DNA of 15,397 nucleotides from Postechiella marina (GCF_039538365.1 NZ_BAABCA010000009.1:1-15397), one strand, 5' to 3'; counted from the first letter of the stretch, positions 1 through 7,342 are shown. Numbers and translations: made by a program. Notes: generated by a model not told the origin, from the sequence alone.

Positions 1-199
1 AGAGGTTCAGATTGGAAAAATTTCCGCAACCGAGCTTAATTCCGCTAGAGTGATTTTTTAATTTCCGCAAACTAATTCATTTCCGTTAGAGTGATTTTTG
101 TTTCCGCAAATGATTTTCAGTTTCAGAGTAGAGGAGTGTTTTGCTTTTATTCCGCTAAAATTGCGTTCTGATTTTTTTGAGCGATCACTGCTGTATAAC
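1..199 (-). repeat. Gene-free cassette, copy A (cut by window edge)
   Basis: This is the promoter-side two thirds of the seven-copy gene-free cassette. It ends at 190-199 with the cassette-specific arm GCTGTATAAC. The other arm and its palindrome lie before the window. It shares the CCGCTAGAGTG variant with copy G (11402-11682), so A and G are the closest pair. I see no convincing gene here. Confidence 0.85.
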
Positions 200-319
200 G
201 GTCTCGGCTATGAGTAGTTGCGTAAATTTAGCAATAAATTTCGCAAGTACGCACTTGGCTGAAATTCCGCAGGAATTTCCAAAGTAGGCGAGTAGAAGCA
301 ATTACTTATAACCATTGTT
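197..319 (-). repeat. attC-like element of the AbiTii cassette
   Basis: A 123 bp imperfect palindrome running from AAC to GTT. The arms pair GGCTATGAGTAGTTGC with GCAATTACTTATAACC after 6 and 3 unpaired bases respectively. The apical hairpin at 261-279 contains TTCCGCAGGAA. The sequence differs from the other families in the window, but the geometry is the same. Confidence 0.75.
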
Positions 320-329
320 AGGCACAGTT

Positions 330-1256
330 TTACATTCCGTAATATTTCCCAATAGCTTCTGCTAAAAGATTACCAGCAGCACCTAAACTAATATTCCAAG
401 TTCCGTCAACAGCTTTACCAATCATCTTTTTTGTCCAATCATTGACTTTTTTTCCAAATGTTTTATTCTCAGAGTTTGGTTCTTCTGTGTCAATAATTTC
501 TATTAACTCAGCTGTATCTTGTTCTGAAACTCCGCTTTCTTGTAAATGTTTAACTAAAGCATCTTTATTACCTTTTTCAATGATAATTTTTGCACTTATT
601 TTATTCTTATCTCCAGTATTTACAACATTTCCGTCTCCAGATGTATTAATTATAGTTTGGCTCATAATAGTTGATATTTCTTTTTGTTTTTCTTTTAAAT
701 CTTTAATTTCTGTAAGACTCCCAAACTCTTCGTCAACTTTAAGCATAAAGTCTAAAAGTTTATTCCTCACTTTAGAAACAACTTCTACAATCGCACTTTT
801 TGCAATTATCTTACTAACATTCATTAATTGAAGGTATGGATTTCCCATTCCTATCCAATTCTCTTCAATCATTCCAACTATTTCTGCTCTTAAAGGTGAA
901 GCCAAAGTTGAAGAATCATTGTTGTCAATTAGATTTTCTAAAGCAGTAATACTATCTTGAAATTCGGTTGATTGTAAGTTCTTTTGGAAAATTTTATCAA
1001 GTCCAATTGTCGGAATCGGTTGGTTAGTATATTTCATATTACCGTTAACATAATTTCCTTTTAAATAAGAAGTTATATTCTTTCGGTATTCAGGTAAATA
1101 TTTTGCAGACGAATATCCATTGAGTTCACCATTTACCCAATCTAATAGTTCCTTATTCTGTATTCGACTTGCTAGTACTTTAGTTTTAAGCAAAGCACCA
1201 TTAATCGACTTTTCGCTGTCAATTAGTTCGTTTATTATTTGGCTGATGAGTTTCAT
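330..1256 (-). CDS. AbiTii-domain abortive-infection protein
   Basis: This 308-residue protein is a probable phage-defence factor. Residues 1 to about 180 match the AbiTii pattern as I know it: an amphipathic helix (ISQIINELIDSEKSINGALL), a helix KTKVLASRIQNKELLDWVNGELNGY, then LPEYR at 54-58. Residues 204-218 hold the glycine/asparagine motif SGDGNVVNTGDKN, a linker seen in many defence proteins between a sensor and an effector-associated part. Residues 230-308 are helical and end in an alanine/glycine-rich, weakly hydrophobic stretch. AbiTii domains are found with TIR and other toxic partners; no partner is encoded next to it. The ATG lies only 4 bases after the cassette arm TGTGCCTAAC (1261-1270), so no private promoter fits, and the stop is 3 bases from the other arm at 317-326. 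The family call is from pattern memory; the biochemical activity is unknown. Confidence 0.7.
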   Translation of the reverse strand: MKLISQIINELIDSEKSINGALLKTKVLASRIQNKELLDWVNGELNGYSSAKYLPEYRKNITSYLKGNYVNGNMKYTNQPIPTIGLDKIFQKNLQSTEFQDSITALENLIDNNDSSTLASPLRAEIVGMIEENWIGMGNPYLQLMNVSKIIAKSAIVEVVSKVRNKLLDFMLKVDEEFGSLTEIKDLKEKQKEISTIMSQTIINTSGDGNVVNTGDKNKISAKIIIEKGNKDALVKHLQESGVSEQDTAELIEIIDTEEPNSENKTFGKKVNDWTKKMIGKAVDGTWNISLGAAGNLLAEAIGKYYGM

Positions 1257-1267
1257 AAATTGTGCCT

Positions 1268-1393
1268 AACGTGTTGGTATAAGAATAGTGCGTAGTTTGG
1301 ATGCGAGGATTTTCCGAAGGAAAATCAGATGCAAGCAAACAAGCACTAACTTGGGTTTAGGAATAAACTTACGCATTATTTTTATACGGTGTT
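1268..1393 (-). repeat. attC-like element of the 1414-1905 cassette
   Basis: A 126 bp palindrome, AAC to GTT, of the GTATAAGAATAGTGCG family, closest to the element at 7219-7342. The arms pair GTATAAGAATAGTGCG with CGCATTATTTTTATAC; both mismatches are G.T on the plus strand. Apical hairpin at 1308-1326 (GATTTTCC/GGAAAATC). Confidence 0.8.
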
Positions 1394-1413
1394 GTAAGCT
1401 GGCTTTTTTATTT

Positions 1414-1905
1414 TTAAAACTTCCACCAAGGTTTTTTCGGTTCCATTGGTTTTACTTCATTTTCTATTTTCCAAAACTCTCCGTCATATTTTTCATTCGC
1501 TTTTTTGTTTGTCACGCTTACTCCATAAGGATAAATTCCGTCCTCAAGTCCGTTTTGAATCCTTTTCATTAATTTTTGAATTGGCCAACATCGAGTTCCG
1601 TCTGACAAATTCACTTCGATATTCACTTCTCCGTGAGGGTCATTGTCGTCAGTAATCCATTTCGAATCAGAAACATTTTTTATTAAAGTTTCTCCAATAT
1701 ATGAGCCAATCGAAAATATTTTTCCGCCATAACCTTTGGCAAGTCGACCACCTTTGATCGGTTGTCCGTCTTTAGTGTATTTTTGGATAAATCGGTCAAT
1801 TTCAATTAAACTTCCCATTGAGTAATCCAGTTCAATTCCGTCCGATTTGAACGCTTTAACTGTCCAATCGGATTGCTTTTTTATATCTTCTAATAATGTT
1901 GCCAT
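1414..1905 (-). CDS. Hypothetical protein, single-gene cassette
   Basis: A 163-residue soluble protein with no signal peptide or membrane segment. The visible core is residues 27-75, a helix (MGSLIEIDRFIQKY) followed by a glycine-rich stretch (GRLAKGYGGKIFSIGSYIGE). After it come SKWITDDNDPHGEVNIEVNL (81-100), DGTRCWPIQKLMKRI (102-116) and a basic, proline- and tryptophan-rich tail. The helix, G-rich turn and YIGE arrangement is reminiscent of DUF3806-type proteins, but I cannot claim membership. The ATG at 1905 lies 16 bases from the cassette arm GCTTACAAC (1922-1930). The complementary arm GTTGTAAGC is at 1391-1399, 15 bases past the stop. This tight fit supports both ends of the gene. The function is unknown. 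Confidence 0.8.
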   Translation of the reverse strand: MATLLEDIKKQSDWTVKAFKSDGIELDYSMGSLIEIDRFIQKYTKDGQPIKGGRLAKGYGGKIFSIGSYIGETLIKNVSDSKWITDDNDPHGEVNIEVNLSDGTRCWPIQKLMKRIQNGLEDGIYPYGVSVTNKKANEKYDGEFWKIENEVKPMEPKKPWWKF

Positions 1906-1927
1906 TCGGTTTTTTTAGCTTGCTTAC

Positions 1928-2053
1928 AACGTTGCGTGTAACTAAAGTACGGGTTTGTGTACGAGGATTTTCCGTAGGAAAATCAGAAGTAAGCAAACCA
2001 AGCACAGGTGTTACGATTAATGACTAAAAATAGTATTTTTTTTACACATTGTT
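1928..2053 (-). repeat. attC-like element of gene-free cassette B
   Basis: A 126 bp palindrome of the GTTGCGTGTAACTAAAG family, repeated almost exactly at 3559, 6129, 8017, 9450 and 11279 and always attached to the same gene-free body. GTGTAA near the left end pairs with TTACAC near the right. The apical hairpin at 1966-1984 contains TCCGTAGGA. Confidence 0.82.
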
Positions 2054-2329
2054 ATACAGCGGTTTTAATTTTTTAAGATTTTTATTACTTTTTAAAGTTC
2101 GCTTTGTTATTTCTGCAATAATTTTTTTTTAGAGGTTCAGATTGGAAAAATTTCCGCAATCGAGCTTAATTCCGCAAGAGTGATTTTTTAATTTCCGCAA
2201 ACTAATTCATTTCCGTTAGAGTGATTTTTGTTTCCGCAAATGATTTTCAGTTTCAGAATAGAGGAGTGTTTTGTTTTTATTCCGCTAAAATTGCGTTCTG
2301 ATTTTTTTGAGCGATCACTGCTGTATAAC
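2051..2329 (-). repeat. Gene-free cassette body, copy B
   Basis: A cassette without a convincing gene, bounded by GTTATACAGC (2051-2060) and GCTGTATAAC (2320-2329). It is nearly identical to copy C, including CCAAGCACAGGTG in the attached palindrome. It carries repeated TTTCCGC motifs. Minus-strand frames that are open in copy F are stopped here, which argues against a peptide. Confidence 0.85.
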
Positions 2330-2449
2330 GTGTTTGTATATGGTTTGTTGCGTGGTTTAAGCACTAATGTAGCAAATAAAAACCGAATAGAAAATCCGCG
2401 AGGATTTTCGTAAGTAGGCTAGAACTAGCAATAAATTATATACTGTGTT
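2327..2449 (-). repeat. attC-like element of the DUF2971 cassette
   Basis: A 123 bp palindrome of the GTGTTTGTATATGGTTTG family, shared with elements at 5011, 9849, 13242 and 14228. The arms pair GTATATGGTTTGTTGC with GCAATAAATTATATAC (here with one extra change, TATACTG) through three G.T pairs on the plus strand. Apical hairpin at 2390-2409. Confidence 0.82.
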
Positions 2450-2463
2450 GGCAACTGGCTTTT

Positions 2464-3468
2464 TTATACATAAACCTTGTTTTCTCTTATCATTTGTATT
2501 GTGTCAGTATTAACTTTTTTGAAGTGAACTTTTTCAGCACTTCTTTTAAATTCCGTTCCATTCTGGTATTCTCCACAGAAATAAATTCGGTCATTATAGT
2601 TTTGTTCCAGAAAGTCTACAAAATCTAAATCAGAGCCTTTTTTTAATTGATAAGTTTTATCATCAATTACTTTTTTCAAATTTGAACCATTAAAAAAATG
2701 TTTGCCTAAAACTATTGATTTTATAGCATCTTTTGGATAGAACACCTTTCTGTCGTGATGACTTGGAATATCTTGAAAAGGACCTCTAATAGAATTAGGT
2801 ACACCGTAATCCATTGTATAAGTCATTAACCTCCATTCATCTTCGTAACTCCAATCTTTTCTTTTAACAGCAGTTGAATAAAGATATGGTATGTCAGGTG
2901 AATTAAAACCATTACCAAAAAAATCAATAGTTTCTAGTTTGTCAACGTATTGTATTGGAAAAAAAGCATAATTGTTCAATTTTGGATTTAAACCTTTTAG
3001 GTTATTTTTTATTTCTTTCCAGTCTAATTCTATCATAAATCCACTTTCTGTAGAATAATGAGCCCACATTAAAGTTTGCAATGAATTAGTTGTTAAAGAT
3101 ATTACTCCAGCATTTTTAGAAGCCATTTCAAAAAACTTCTGTTTTATTGTAACAAAACCATGTGCTTTTTCTTTCTCATAGTCTATTACCATTACTTTAT
3201 CAAAACCATACTGCGTATAGAATTTTTCAAATACAGCTTTCGGTAAATTTGTAAAATCCCACAAAAGACTTGAACTATCTATAGAGTCGTTTAGATGATA
3301 TGGATGACTACAAAATAAATAGTTTTTTATTATTGCATCAATACTATAATCTGTCTTACCATAGTATTTGAATACTGTTTCAGGTTGTTTTATTTCATTA
3401 GGTAATTCAACATCATAATTTCCATTAGTCAGTTTATAAGTTCGGTCTCCGTATTTATATTCACTCAT
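2464..3468 (-). CDS. DUF2971-family protein
   Basis: This 334-residue cytoplasmic protein has the hallmark order of DUF2971. VFKYYGKTDYS (32-42) opens the domain. An FCSHPYHLNDSID segment follows at 52-64, where the family usually has a 'fS.p..FNDP' motif. Next come GVISLTTNS (121-129), LMWAHYSTESGFMIELD (133-149), PIQYVDK (171-177) and TAVKRKDWSYEDEWRLM (199-215), the conserved 'K...W.yE.EWR' end of the domain. The family has no settled biochemistry; members turn up among mobile and defence genes, so a defence role is inference only. The leader between ATG (3468) and cassette arm (3553-3561) is about 84 bases, the longest in the array and AT-rich. It is the only gene-carrying cassette with clear room for its own promoter, though I cannot assign a -7/-33 pair with confidence. 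Its arms (GTTGGCAAC/GTTGCCAAC) are the same as those of the AbiH cassette. Confidence 0.85.
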   Translation of the reverse strand: MSEYKYGDRTYKLTNGNYDVELPNEIKQPETVFKYYGKTDYSIDAIIKNYLFCSHPYHLNDSIDSSSLLWDFTNLPKAVFEKFYTQYGFDKVMVIDYEKEKAHGFVTIKQKFFEMASKNAGVISLTTNSLQTLMWAHYSTESGFMIELDWKEIKNNLKGLNPKLNNYAFFPIQYVDKLETIDFFGNGFNSPDIPYLYSTAVKRKDWSYEDEWRLMTYTMDYGVPNSIRGPFQDIPSHHDRKVFYPKDAIKSIVLGKHFFNGSNLKKVIDDKTYQLKKGSDLDFVDFLEQNYNDRIYFCGEYQNGTEFKRSAEKVHFKKVNTDTIQMIRENKVYV

Positions 3469-3552
3469 CTTTTTTAGCTTTTGCTAATTAAATTTGCAAT
3501 AAATTAATTTTTAACAATTGATTTTATGGTAAGAACTGTCGTTTTTCAGCTT
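3469..3552 (-). other. Unusually long AT-rich leader of the DUF2971 gene
   Basis: All other genes start within about 35 bases of their cassette arm; here 84 bases separate them. The stretch is very AT-rich and is the only within-cassette region long enough for a promoter. I looked for the Bacteroidota TAnnTTTG/TTTG pair and found no clear match, so this is only a candidate. Confidence 0.4.
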
Positions 3553-3558
3553 GTTGCC

Positions 3559-3684
3559 AACGTTGCGTGTAACTAAAGTACGGGTTTGTGTACGAGGATT
3601 TTCCGTAGGAAAATCAGAAGTAAGCAAACCAAGCACAGGTGTTACGATTAATGACTAAAAATAGTATTTTTTTTACACATTGTT
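3559..3684 (-). repeat. attC-like element of gene-free cassette C
   Basis: A 126 bp palindrome essentially identical to that at 1928-2053, including the CCAAGCACAGGTG variant. It lies between the arms GTTGCCAAC (3553-3561) and GTTATACAGC (3682-3691). Confidence 0.82.
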
Positions 3685-3960
3685 ATACAGCGGTTTTAAT
3701 TTTTTAAGATTTTTATTACTTTTTAAAGTTCGCTTTGTTATTTCTGCAATAATTTTTTTTTAGAGGTTCAGATTGGAAAAATTTCCGCAATCGAGCTTAA
3801 TTCCGCAAGAGTGATTTTTTAATTTCCGCAAACTAATTCATTTCCGTTAGAGTGATTTTTGTTTCCGCAAATGATTTTCAGTTTCAGAGTAGAGGAGTGT
3901 TTTGCTTTTATTCCGCTAAAATTGCGTTCTGATTTTTTTGAGCGATCACTGCTGTATAAC
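3682..3960 (-). repeat. Gene-free cassette body, copy C
   Basis: Bounded by GTTATACAGC (3682-3691) and GCTGTATAAC (3951-3960). Within it, 3780-3820 and 3821-3861 are two tandem 41 bp units (each AATTTCCG... ending in AGAGTGATTTTT), with a broken third unit from 3862. The 41 bp period is not a multiple of three, so it does not look like a protein repeat. I see no gene or clear Bacteroidota promoter. Confidence 0.85.
3780..3881. repeat. 41 bp tandem repeat inside the gene-free cassette (example copy)
   Basis: Two full 41 bp units (3780-3820, 3821-3861) and a partial third. They share the starts AATTTCCGCAA and the ends TAGAGTGATTTTT or AAGAGTGATTTTT. The same repeat is present in all seven copies of the gene-free cassette. 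Its role is unknown. Confidence 0.75.
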
Positions 3961-4145
3961 GGTTGAGCTATTAACAGTACGGGAGCAAACTAACGTTTGC
4001 TTTCCGCCACTCACATAGCGAAATCTTTTGGTTTTGTTTTTTATTTTCCTGTCCAAAGCAAAATCCCAAAGATTTTGCGGACTTCATAAAAATACGCAAA
4101 CCTTAGCATTTAAAACCTAAACCCGTATTGTTTATAGGTTTTGTT
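3958..4145 (-). repeat. Long variant attC-like element of the YtpQ-like cassette
   Basis: This 188 bp element is the outlier. It still runs AACG to GTT, and its arms still pair (ACAGTACGGG with CCCGTATTGT). However, the centre lacks the TCCGnAGGA hairpin and carries about 60 extra bases with its own inverted repeats, GCAAAC/GTTTGC near 3987-4002 and GCAAAATC/GATTTTGC near 4060-4079. It may hold an insertion in the loop or belong to a different subfamily. Confidence 0.65.
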
Positions 4146-4157
4146 ACCACACGTTTT

Positions 4158-5000
4158 TTATTCGGACGCATCATAAACCCCAACAGTTTCAATTCCGTTT
4201 TTTGAAAATTTTAAAAGTTCTGTTGTCAATGGATAACCTGATTGTTTATATTCTTCCACAACAACTTGTCCAATACGTTGCGAGAAAAATTCAAAATCAT
4301 TTTCTGAGAAAACATAACAAAAATCTCGAACAGGAATTACTGCATAAAAAGGAAAACTAAAATCCGTTTGAATTTTTTCCTTCATTGAAGACGCTAGTAA
4401 AAGTGCTCCTTTTAAATTGATAAATTCAGATTCTAATCTTCCGAGTTTTCTATTTTCTATTGTGTTATATTCAATGGTAGATTTGGCTAAAATTCTGTCT
4501 CCATTTTTTTCAGCCTGTTCATTTAGAGTAGATTCCGATATGTTCCATTTTTCAATGTCTTCCTTCGAAATCCAAGTCAGCATATCATTTTCTCTATGAA
4601 TATAAATCTTATGAACTTTGTCAGTCAATTTATAGTTTATAAAATCTTTGAATTCATAATCGCTTGGATATAAGGAAATAAAAATATTCTCTCTTGCCTC
4701 AGTCCATTTTTCAGGCATTTCGAGAGTGTAATTCATTAAAGTTTTAGCAAAGTCCGATATAATGGATTTGTCTTTGTCCCTTTGGTAATCTCTTCTGATA
4801 TTATCAAGACTTACATTAAGTGTTATGTCGCCTTTGGAGATGAAAATCAATTCTGTTTCGTCTATTGAATCAATTTTCATTCCTTGCTTTTCAATTTGGG
4901 TTTTGAATTCATTAAGGACAAAATCCTTTTTTTGATTATTGCACCCGAAAAGTCCGCTTAATATGCTCAAGATTAATATGCATTTGTTATGTTTCTTCAA
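4158..5000 (-). CDS. Lipoprotein with YtpQ/DUF1444-like domain
   Basis: I start this protein at the TTG at 4998-5000, giving 280 residues. The open frame runs 20 codons further upstream, but those codons read the palindrome (KPRNKPYTNTL) and are not gene sequence. From the TTG the protein begins with KKHNKC, a hydrophobic run and LFGC at 17-20. This is a lipoprotein signal peptide with Cys20 as the lipidation site, which supports the start. The mature part resembles YtpQ (DUF1444): an early segment about self and substrate handling of unknown meaning, then a long helix with LLLASSMKE. The conserved late block has IPVRDFCYVFSEND, RIGQVVVEEY and SGYPLTTELLKFSKNGI. The family's reaction is unknown. 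Lipidation would place this copy at the cell envelope, unlike typical cytoplasmic YtpQ. The cassette arms are GTGTGGTAAC (5004-5013) and GTTACCACAC (4143-4152), so the leader is only 3 bases. Confidence 0.65.
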   Translation of the reverse strand: MKKHNKCILILSILSGLFGCNNQKKDFVLNEFKTQIEKQGMKIDSIDETELIFISKGDITLNVSLDNIRRDYQRDKDKSIISDFAKTLMNYTLEMPEKWTEARENIFISLYPSDYEFKDFINYKLTDKVHKIYIHRENDMLTWISKEDIEKWNISESTLNEQAEKNGDRILAKSTIEYNTIENRKLGRLESEFINLKGALLLASSMKEKIQTDFSFPFYAVIPVRDFCYVFSENDFEFFSQRIGQVVVEEYKQSGYPLTTELLKFSKNGIETVGVYDASE

Positions 5001-5010
5001 AATGTGTGGT

Positions 5011-5134
5011 AACGTGTTTGTATATGGTTTGTTGCGTGGTTTAAGCACTAAAGTTAGCAAATAAAAACCGAATAGAAAATCCGCGAGGATTTTCGTAAGT
5101 AGGCTAGAACTAGCAATAAATTATATACGGTGTT
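5011..5134 (-). repeat. attC-like element of the HNH-like cassette
   Basis: A 124 bp palindrome of the GTATATGGTTTG family. It forms the same long arms as 2327-2449 with three G.T pairs on the plus strand, and a GAAAATCCGCGAGGATTTTC apical hairpin near 5074-5093. Confidence 0.82.
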
Positions 5135-5146
5135 AGCTGTTGTTTT

Positions 5147-6112
5147 TTATTTTTCAAATAATTTTCGTGTTAAATGTTCTCCATTTTCGTCTACAAGAAA
5201 AGAGGTTATTGTTCCATCTGGATGCCAAGTGCTGTGTCCAATATCAATTCCGCAACTTTTTAGAATATGGTCTAATAAATATGCATACTCTTTGTCGTTC
5301 CACTTTCTTGAACGTAAAATTCCAACTGTGTCTACGTTTATCTCTTTGGTATTATCATTATATGAGGTAATGTATTTTGGAACATTCTCTTTAATAATAG
5401 CACTGTAAAATAAATTAGCGTTGACTTCAAGATATTGAGGAAAATTAATGGGATAGTCCTTAAGCTTTTTTAGTCCTTCCATAAAATCTTCAATAACATT
5501 ATTATCCTCAAAAACTATGGTAAAAGCAATTTTCCCAAATTTCATTGAAAAACATAATCCAACAATATTGTTATGATAAAAAAACTCATCGTCTTTACAA
5601 TTAAAAATAAACAAACTCCAAGGTTTGGGTTCGTGAAATGTTGTTTTAAATCTGATTGATTGTAAAAACAAGTGTAAAGCTGAATACCCCTCTAATTCAT
5701 AAGGGCTTAATATATTTCCCAAATCAGGATTTTTTCTATCGACCAATAATGATAATTCCTTGTATCTTGTAGCGTACAGAATTTTGGCTGACCATTGAAA
5801 AATTATTTGTTCATCTTCTAAAGTTAAATTCTCAAATGACCTATCTAAAAGTGATTGAAATTTTTCTTCAACTCTTGAAAGGTCTTCATTATTACACTTT
5901 TCACAGCAAGGAACAGTTAAATTCCTATATGGAATTGTTGTATCGTTAGTTACTGTAAGTCGTTTATTCCATAAATCGTATTTATGTTGTAGCCATTTAG
6001 GAAAAATATGTTCTGCAGTTTTTATTTCACACCCACTACCGCATAAGAAACAGGTGTTGTCATCAAAAGTTTCCTCTGTAAAGTTTGTGTAAAAATTAAT
6101 TTCTGATTCCAT
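5147..6112 (-). CDS. HNH-like zinc-binding protein
   Basis: This 321-residue protein opens with a zinc-ribbon plus HNH-like block. C21-x2-C24 (CFLCGSGC) is followed by EHIFPKWLQ at 34-42, and then VPCCEKCNNEDLSRVEEKF at 67-85 with C70-x2-C73-N. This is the layout of the 'CxxC ... EHxxPKW ... CxxCN' proteins related to HNH nucleases, with a histidine and an asparagine in the expected places. Nuclease activity is plausible but not shown: the family includes proteins of unknown activity. Residues 90-321 are mixed alpha/beta with no motif I recognise and end in HSTWHPDGTITSFLVDENGE. The ATG at 6112 is 9 bases from the arm AACAGCTAAC (6122-6131), with the leader ATTTGAAAA shared by several cassettes. 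The stop is 5 bases past the arm GTTAGCTGTT (5132-5141). DNA-targeting defence is a reasonable but unproven role. Confidence 0.65.
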   Translation of the reverse strand: MESEINFYTNFTEETFDDNTCFLCGSGCEIKTAEHIFPKWLQHKYDLWNKRLTVTNDTTIPYRNLTVPCCEKCNNEDLSRVEEKFQSLLDRSFENLTLEDEQIIFQWSAKILYATRYKELSLLVDRKNPDLGNILSPYELEGYSALHLFLQSIRFKTTFHEPKPWSLFIFNCKDDEFFYHNNIVGLCFSMKFGKIAFTIVFEDNNVIEDFMEGLKKLKDYPINFPQYLEVNANLFYSAIIKENVPKYITSYNDNTKEINVDTVGILRSRKWNDKEYAYLLDHILKSCGIDIGHSTWHPDGTITSFLVDENGEHLTRKLFEK

Positions 6113-6128
6113 TTTTCAAATAACAGCT

Positions 6129-6254
6129 AACGTTGCGTGTAACTAAAGTACGGGTTTGTGTACGAGGATTTTCCGTAGGAAAATCAGAAGTAAGCAAACA
6201 AAGTACAGACGTTACGATTAATGACTAAAAATAGTATTTTTTTTACACATTGTT
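6129..6254 (-). repeat. attC-like element of gene-free cassette D
   Basis: A 126 bp palindrome of the gene-free cassette family, carrying the AAGTACAGACG variant shared with the element at 8017-8142. Confidence 0.82.
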
Positions 6255-6531
6255 ATACAGCGGTTTTAATTTTTTAAAGATTTTTATTACTTTTTAAAGT
6301 ACGTTTTGTTATTTCTGCAATAATTTTTTTCTAGAGGTTCAGATTGGAAAAATTTCCGCAACCGAGCTTAATTCCGCAAGAGTGATTTTGTTATTTCCGC
6401 AAACTAATTCATTTCCGTTAGAGTAATTTTTGTTTCCGCAAATGGTTTTCTTTTTCAGAATAGAGGAGTGTTTTGCTTTTATTCCGCTAAAATTGCGTTC
6501 TGATTTTTTTGAGCGATCACTGCTGTATAAC
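6252..6531 (-). repeat. Gene-free cassette body, copy D
   Basis: Bounded by GTTATACAGC (6252-6261) and GCTGTATAAC (6522-6531). Its inner part (GATTTTGTTATTTCC and ATGGTTTTCTTTTTC variants) matches copy F, while its attached palindrome matches that of copy E. No gene is seen. Confidence 0.85.
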
Positions 6532-6656
6532 GGTTTTGTATAATTTCCCAGCTAAGGGAAGGTTAGGAGTAAAGATAGTAAAAAGAGCTAACTTCGACGC
6601 TTTTGCGTCTGTGTCCGCAGGACACAACCAAACCTTAGTTGAAATTATACATTGTT
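6529..6656 (-). repeat. attC-like element of the 6655-7209 cassette
   Basis: A 128 bp element with its own sequence type. The arms pair GTATAATTTC near the left end with GAAATTATAC near the right, after 6 and 3 unpaired core-side bases. The centre holds two hairpins, GACGC/GCGTC near 6596-6609 and GTGTCC/GGACAC near 6611-6625. Its last GTT overlaps the stop codon of the gene. Confidence 0.75.
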
Positions 6657-7209
6657 ACACCACGTTTTCTTTTCCGATATTATATTTTTCAGCCGTTTGT
6701 TTGTCAAAAAATATGGTTATGTGGTCTTGCATTCCAAAGTTTGTTCCGTCTCTAATCTCAAATGCTGAAATCCATATTTCTTTCCCATTTTCAAATTCAA
6801 TTCGTATATCTTGTGGATAATAATTCCGTTTTTTTTCATTAATCAAACTCCAGTATGACCAAAAGCTTTTAATTCCGCATATTTTTTTTCCAATCAATTC
6901 CGTCCATTTTTGATTTTGAGTTGCGGAATATTTTTTCGCGCTATTTTCAGATCTAAATTCCGTTATAATATCACCTTTTCTGAATTTCACATCGTACTGA
7001 GTGAATTCGTTTCCCCATATAAAATAATAAGAATTATTGTCCGATAATGTAATTTCGATTCCGTAATCTAATGAGTGATATTCGATTTCATTCCATAAAG
7101 CCTCTCCGTAATCAATTTCGTAATAATTTACGTCCAAAATAGATTGTCCAATTAATTCCTTAATCGGATTTTCGTAATTGTCAATTTCTATTTCGAGTGT
7201 TTTTTTCAA
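6655..7209 (-). CDS. Hypothetical protein with an internal duplication
   Basis: I start this protein at the TTG at 7207-7209, giving 184 residues. The frame stays open 26 codons upstream but only through the palindrome and the cassette arm GTGGTGTAAC (7212-7221), which starts 3 bases before the TTG. The protein appears to be two related halves. ELIGQSILDVNYYE (18-31) matches ELIGKKICGIKSFW (104-117), and IEITLSDNNSYYFIW (51-65) matches IRIEFENGKEIWISAFE (135-151), each followed by a strand-rich segment. It is probably a compact beta-rich fold, soluble, with no signal or membrane segment. I do not recognise the family; immunity-type proteins often look like this, but nothing here proves it. 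The TAA stop uses the T-T of the terminal GTT of the attC-like site (plus-strand 6654-6656), so the gene fills its cassette completely. Confidence 0.7.
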   Translation of the reverse strand: MKKTLEIEIDNYENPIKELIGQSILDVNYYEIDYGEALWNEIEYHSLDYGIEITLSDNNSYYFIWGNEFTQYDVKFRKGDIITEFRSENSAKKYSATQNQKWTELIGKKICGIKSFWSYWSLINEKKRNYYPQDIRIEFENGKEIWISAFEIRDGTNFGMQDHITIFFDKQTAEKYNIGKENVV

Positions 7210-7218
7210 ATGTGGTGT

Positions 7219-7342
7219 AACGTGCTCGTATAAGAATAGTGCGGTTTTGTGTGCGAGGATTTTCCGCAGGAAAATCAGACGTAACAAAAGTGCACTAACC
7301 TTTGATTAAGCAACTAATTTAGCATTATTTTTATACATTGTT
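7219..7342 (-). repeat. attC-like element of the 7331-7996 cassette
   Basis: A 124 bp palindrome pairing GTATAAGAATAGTGC with GCATTATTTTTATAC by way of G.T pairs. The apical hairpin is GATTTTCCGCAGGAAAATC at 7258-7276. It is closest to 1268-1393. Confidence 0.8.

Noticed and set aside
1308..1326. Central hairpins as rho-independent terminators
   Set aside because: The hairpins are A/T-stemmed and not followed by a T run in the minus-strand direction. They sit symmetrically in the middle of a longer palindrome.
1414..1905. Firm DUF3806 assignment
   Set aside because: The glycine-rich YIGE segment is suggestive, but other family positions could not be checked.
2051..2329. Clear Bacteroidota promoter (TTTG, about 19 bases, TAnnTTTG) in the gene-free cassette
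   Set aside because: TTTG occurs several times, and ATTAGTTTG comes near, but spacing and the TA position do not fit on either strand. A promoter remains possible but is not supported by sequence alone.
2228..2413. Plus-strand reading frames inside gene-free bodies (also near 6509, 9190, 11184 and 11581)
   Set aside because: They run across body/palindrome borders or antisense to real genes and are not conserved between copies.
5001..5060. N-terminal extension of the lipoprotein gene into KPRNKPYTNTL
   Set aside because: The extension is encoded by the palindrome, whose sequence recurs beside unrelated genes. It would also put a polar stretch in front of the signal peptide.
7210..7287. N-terminal extension of the 6655-7209 gene
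   Set aside because: These 26 codons lie in the palindrome and cassette arm, not in the gene.
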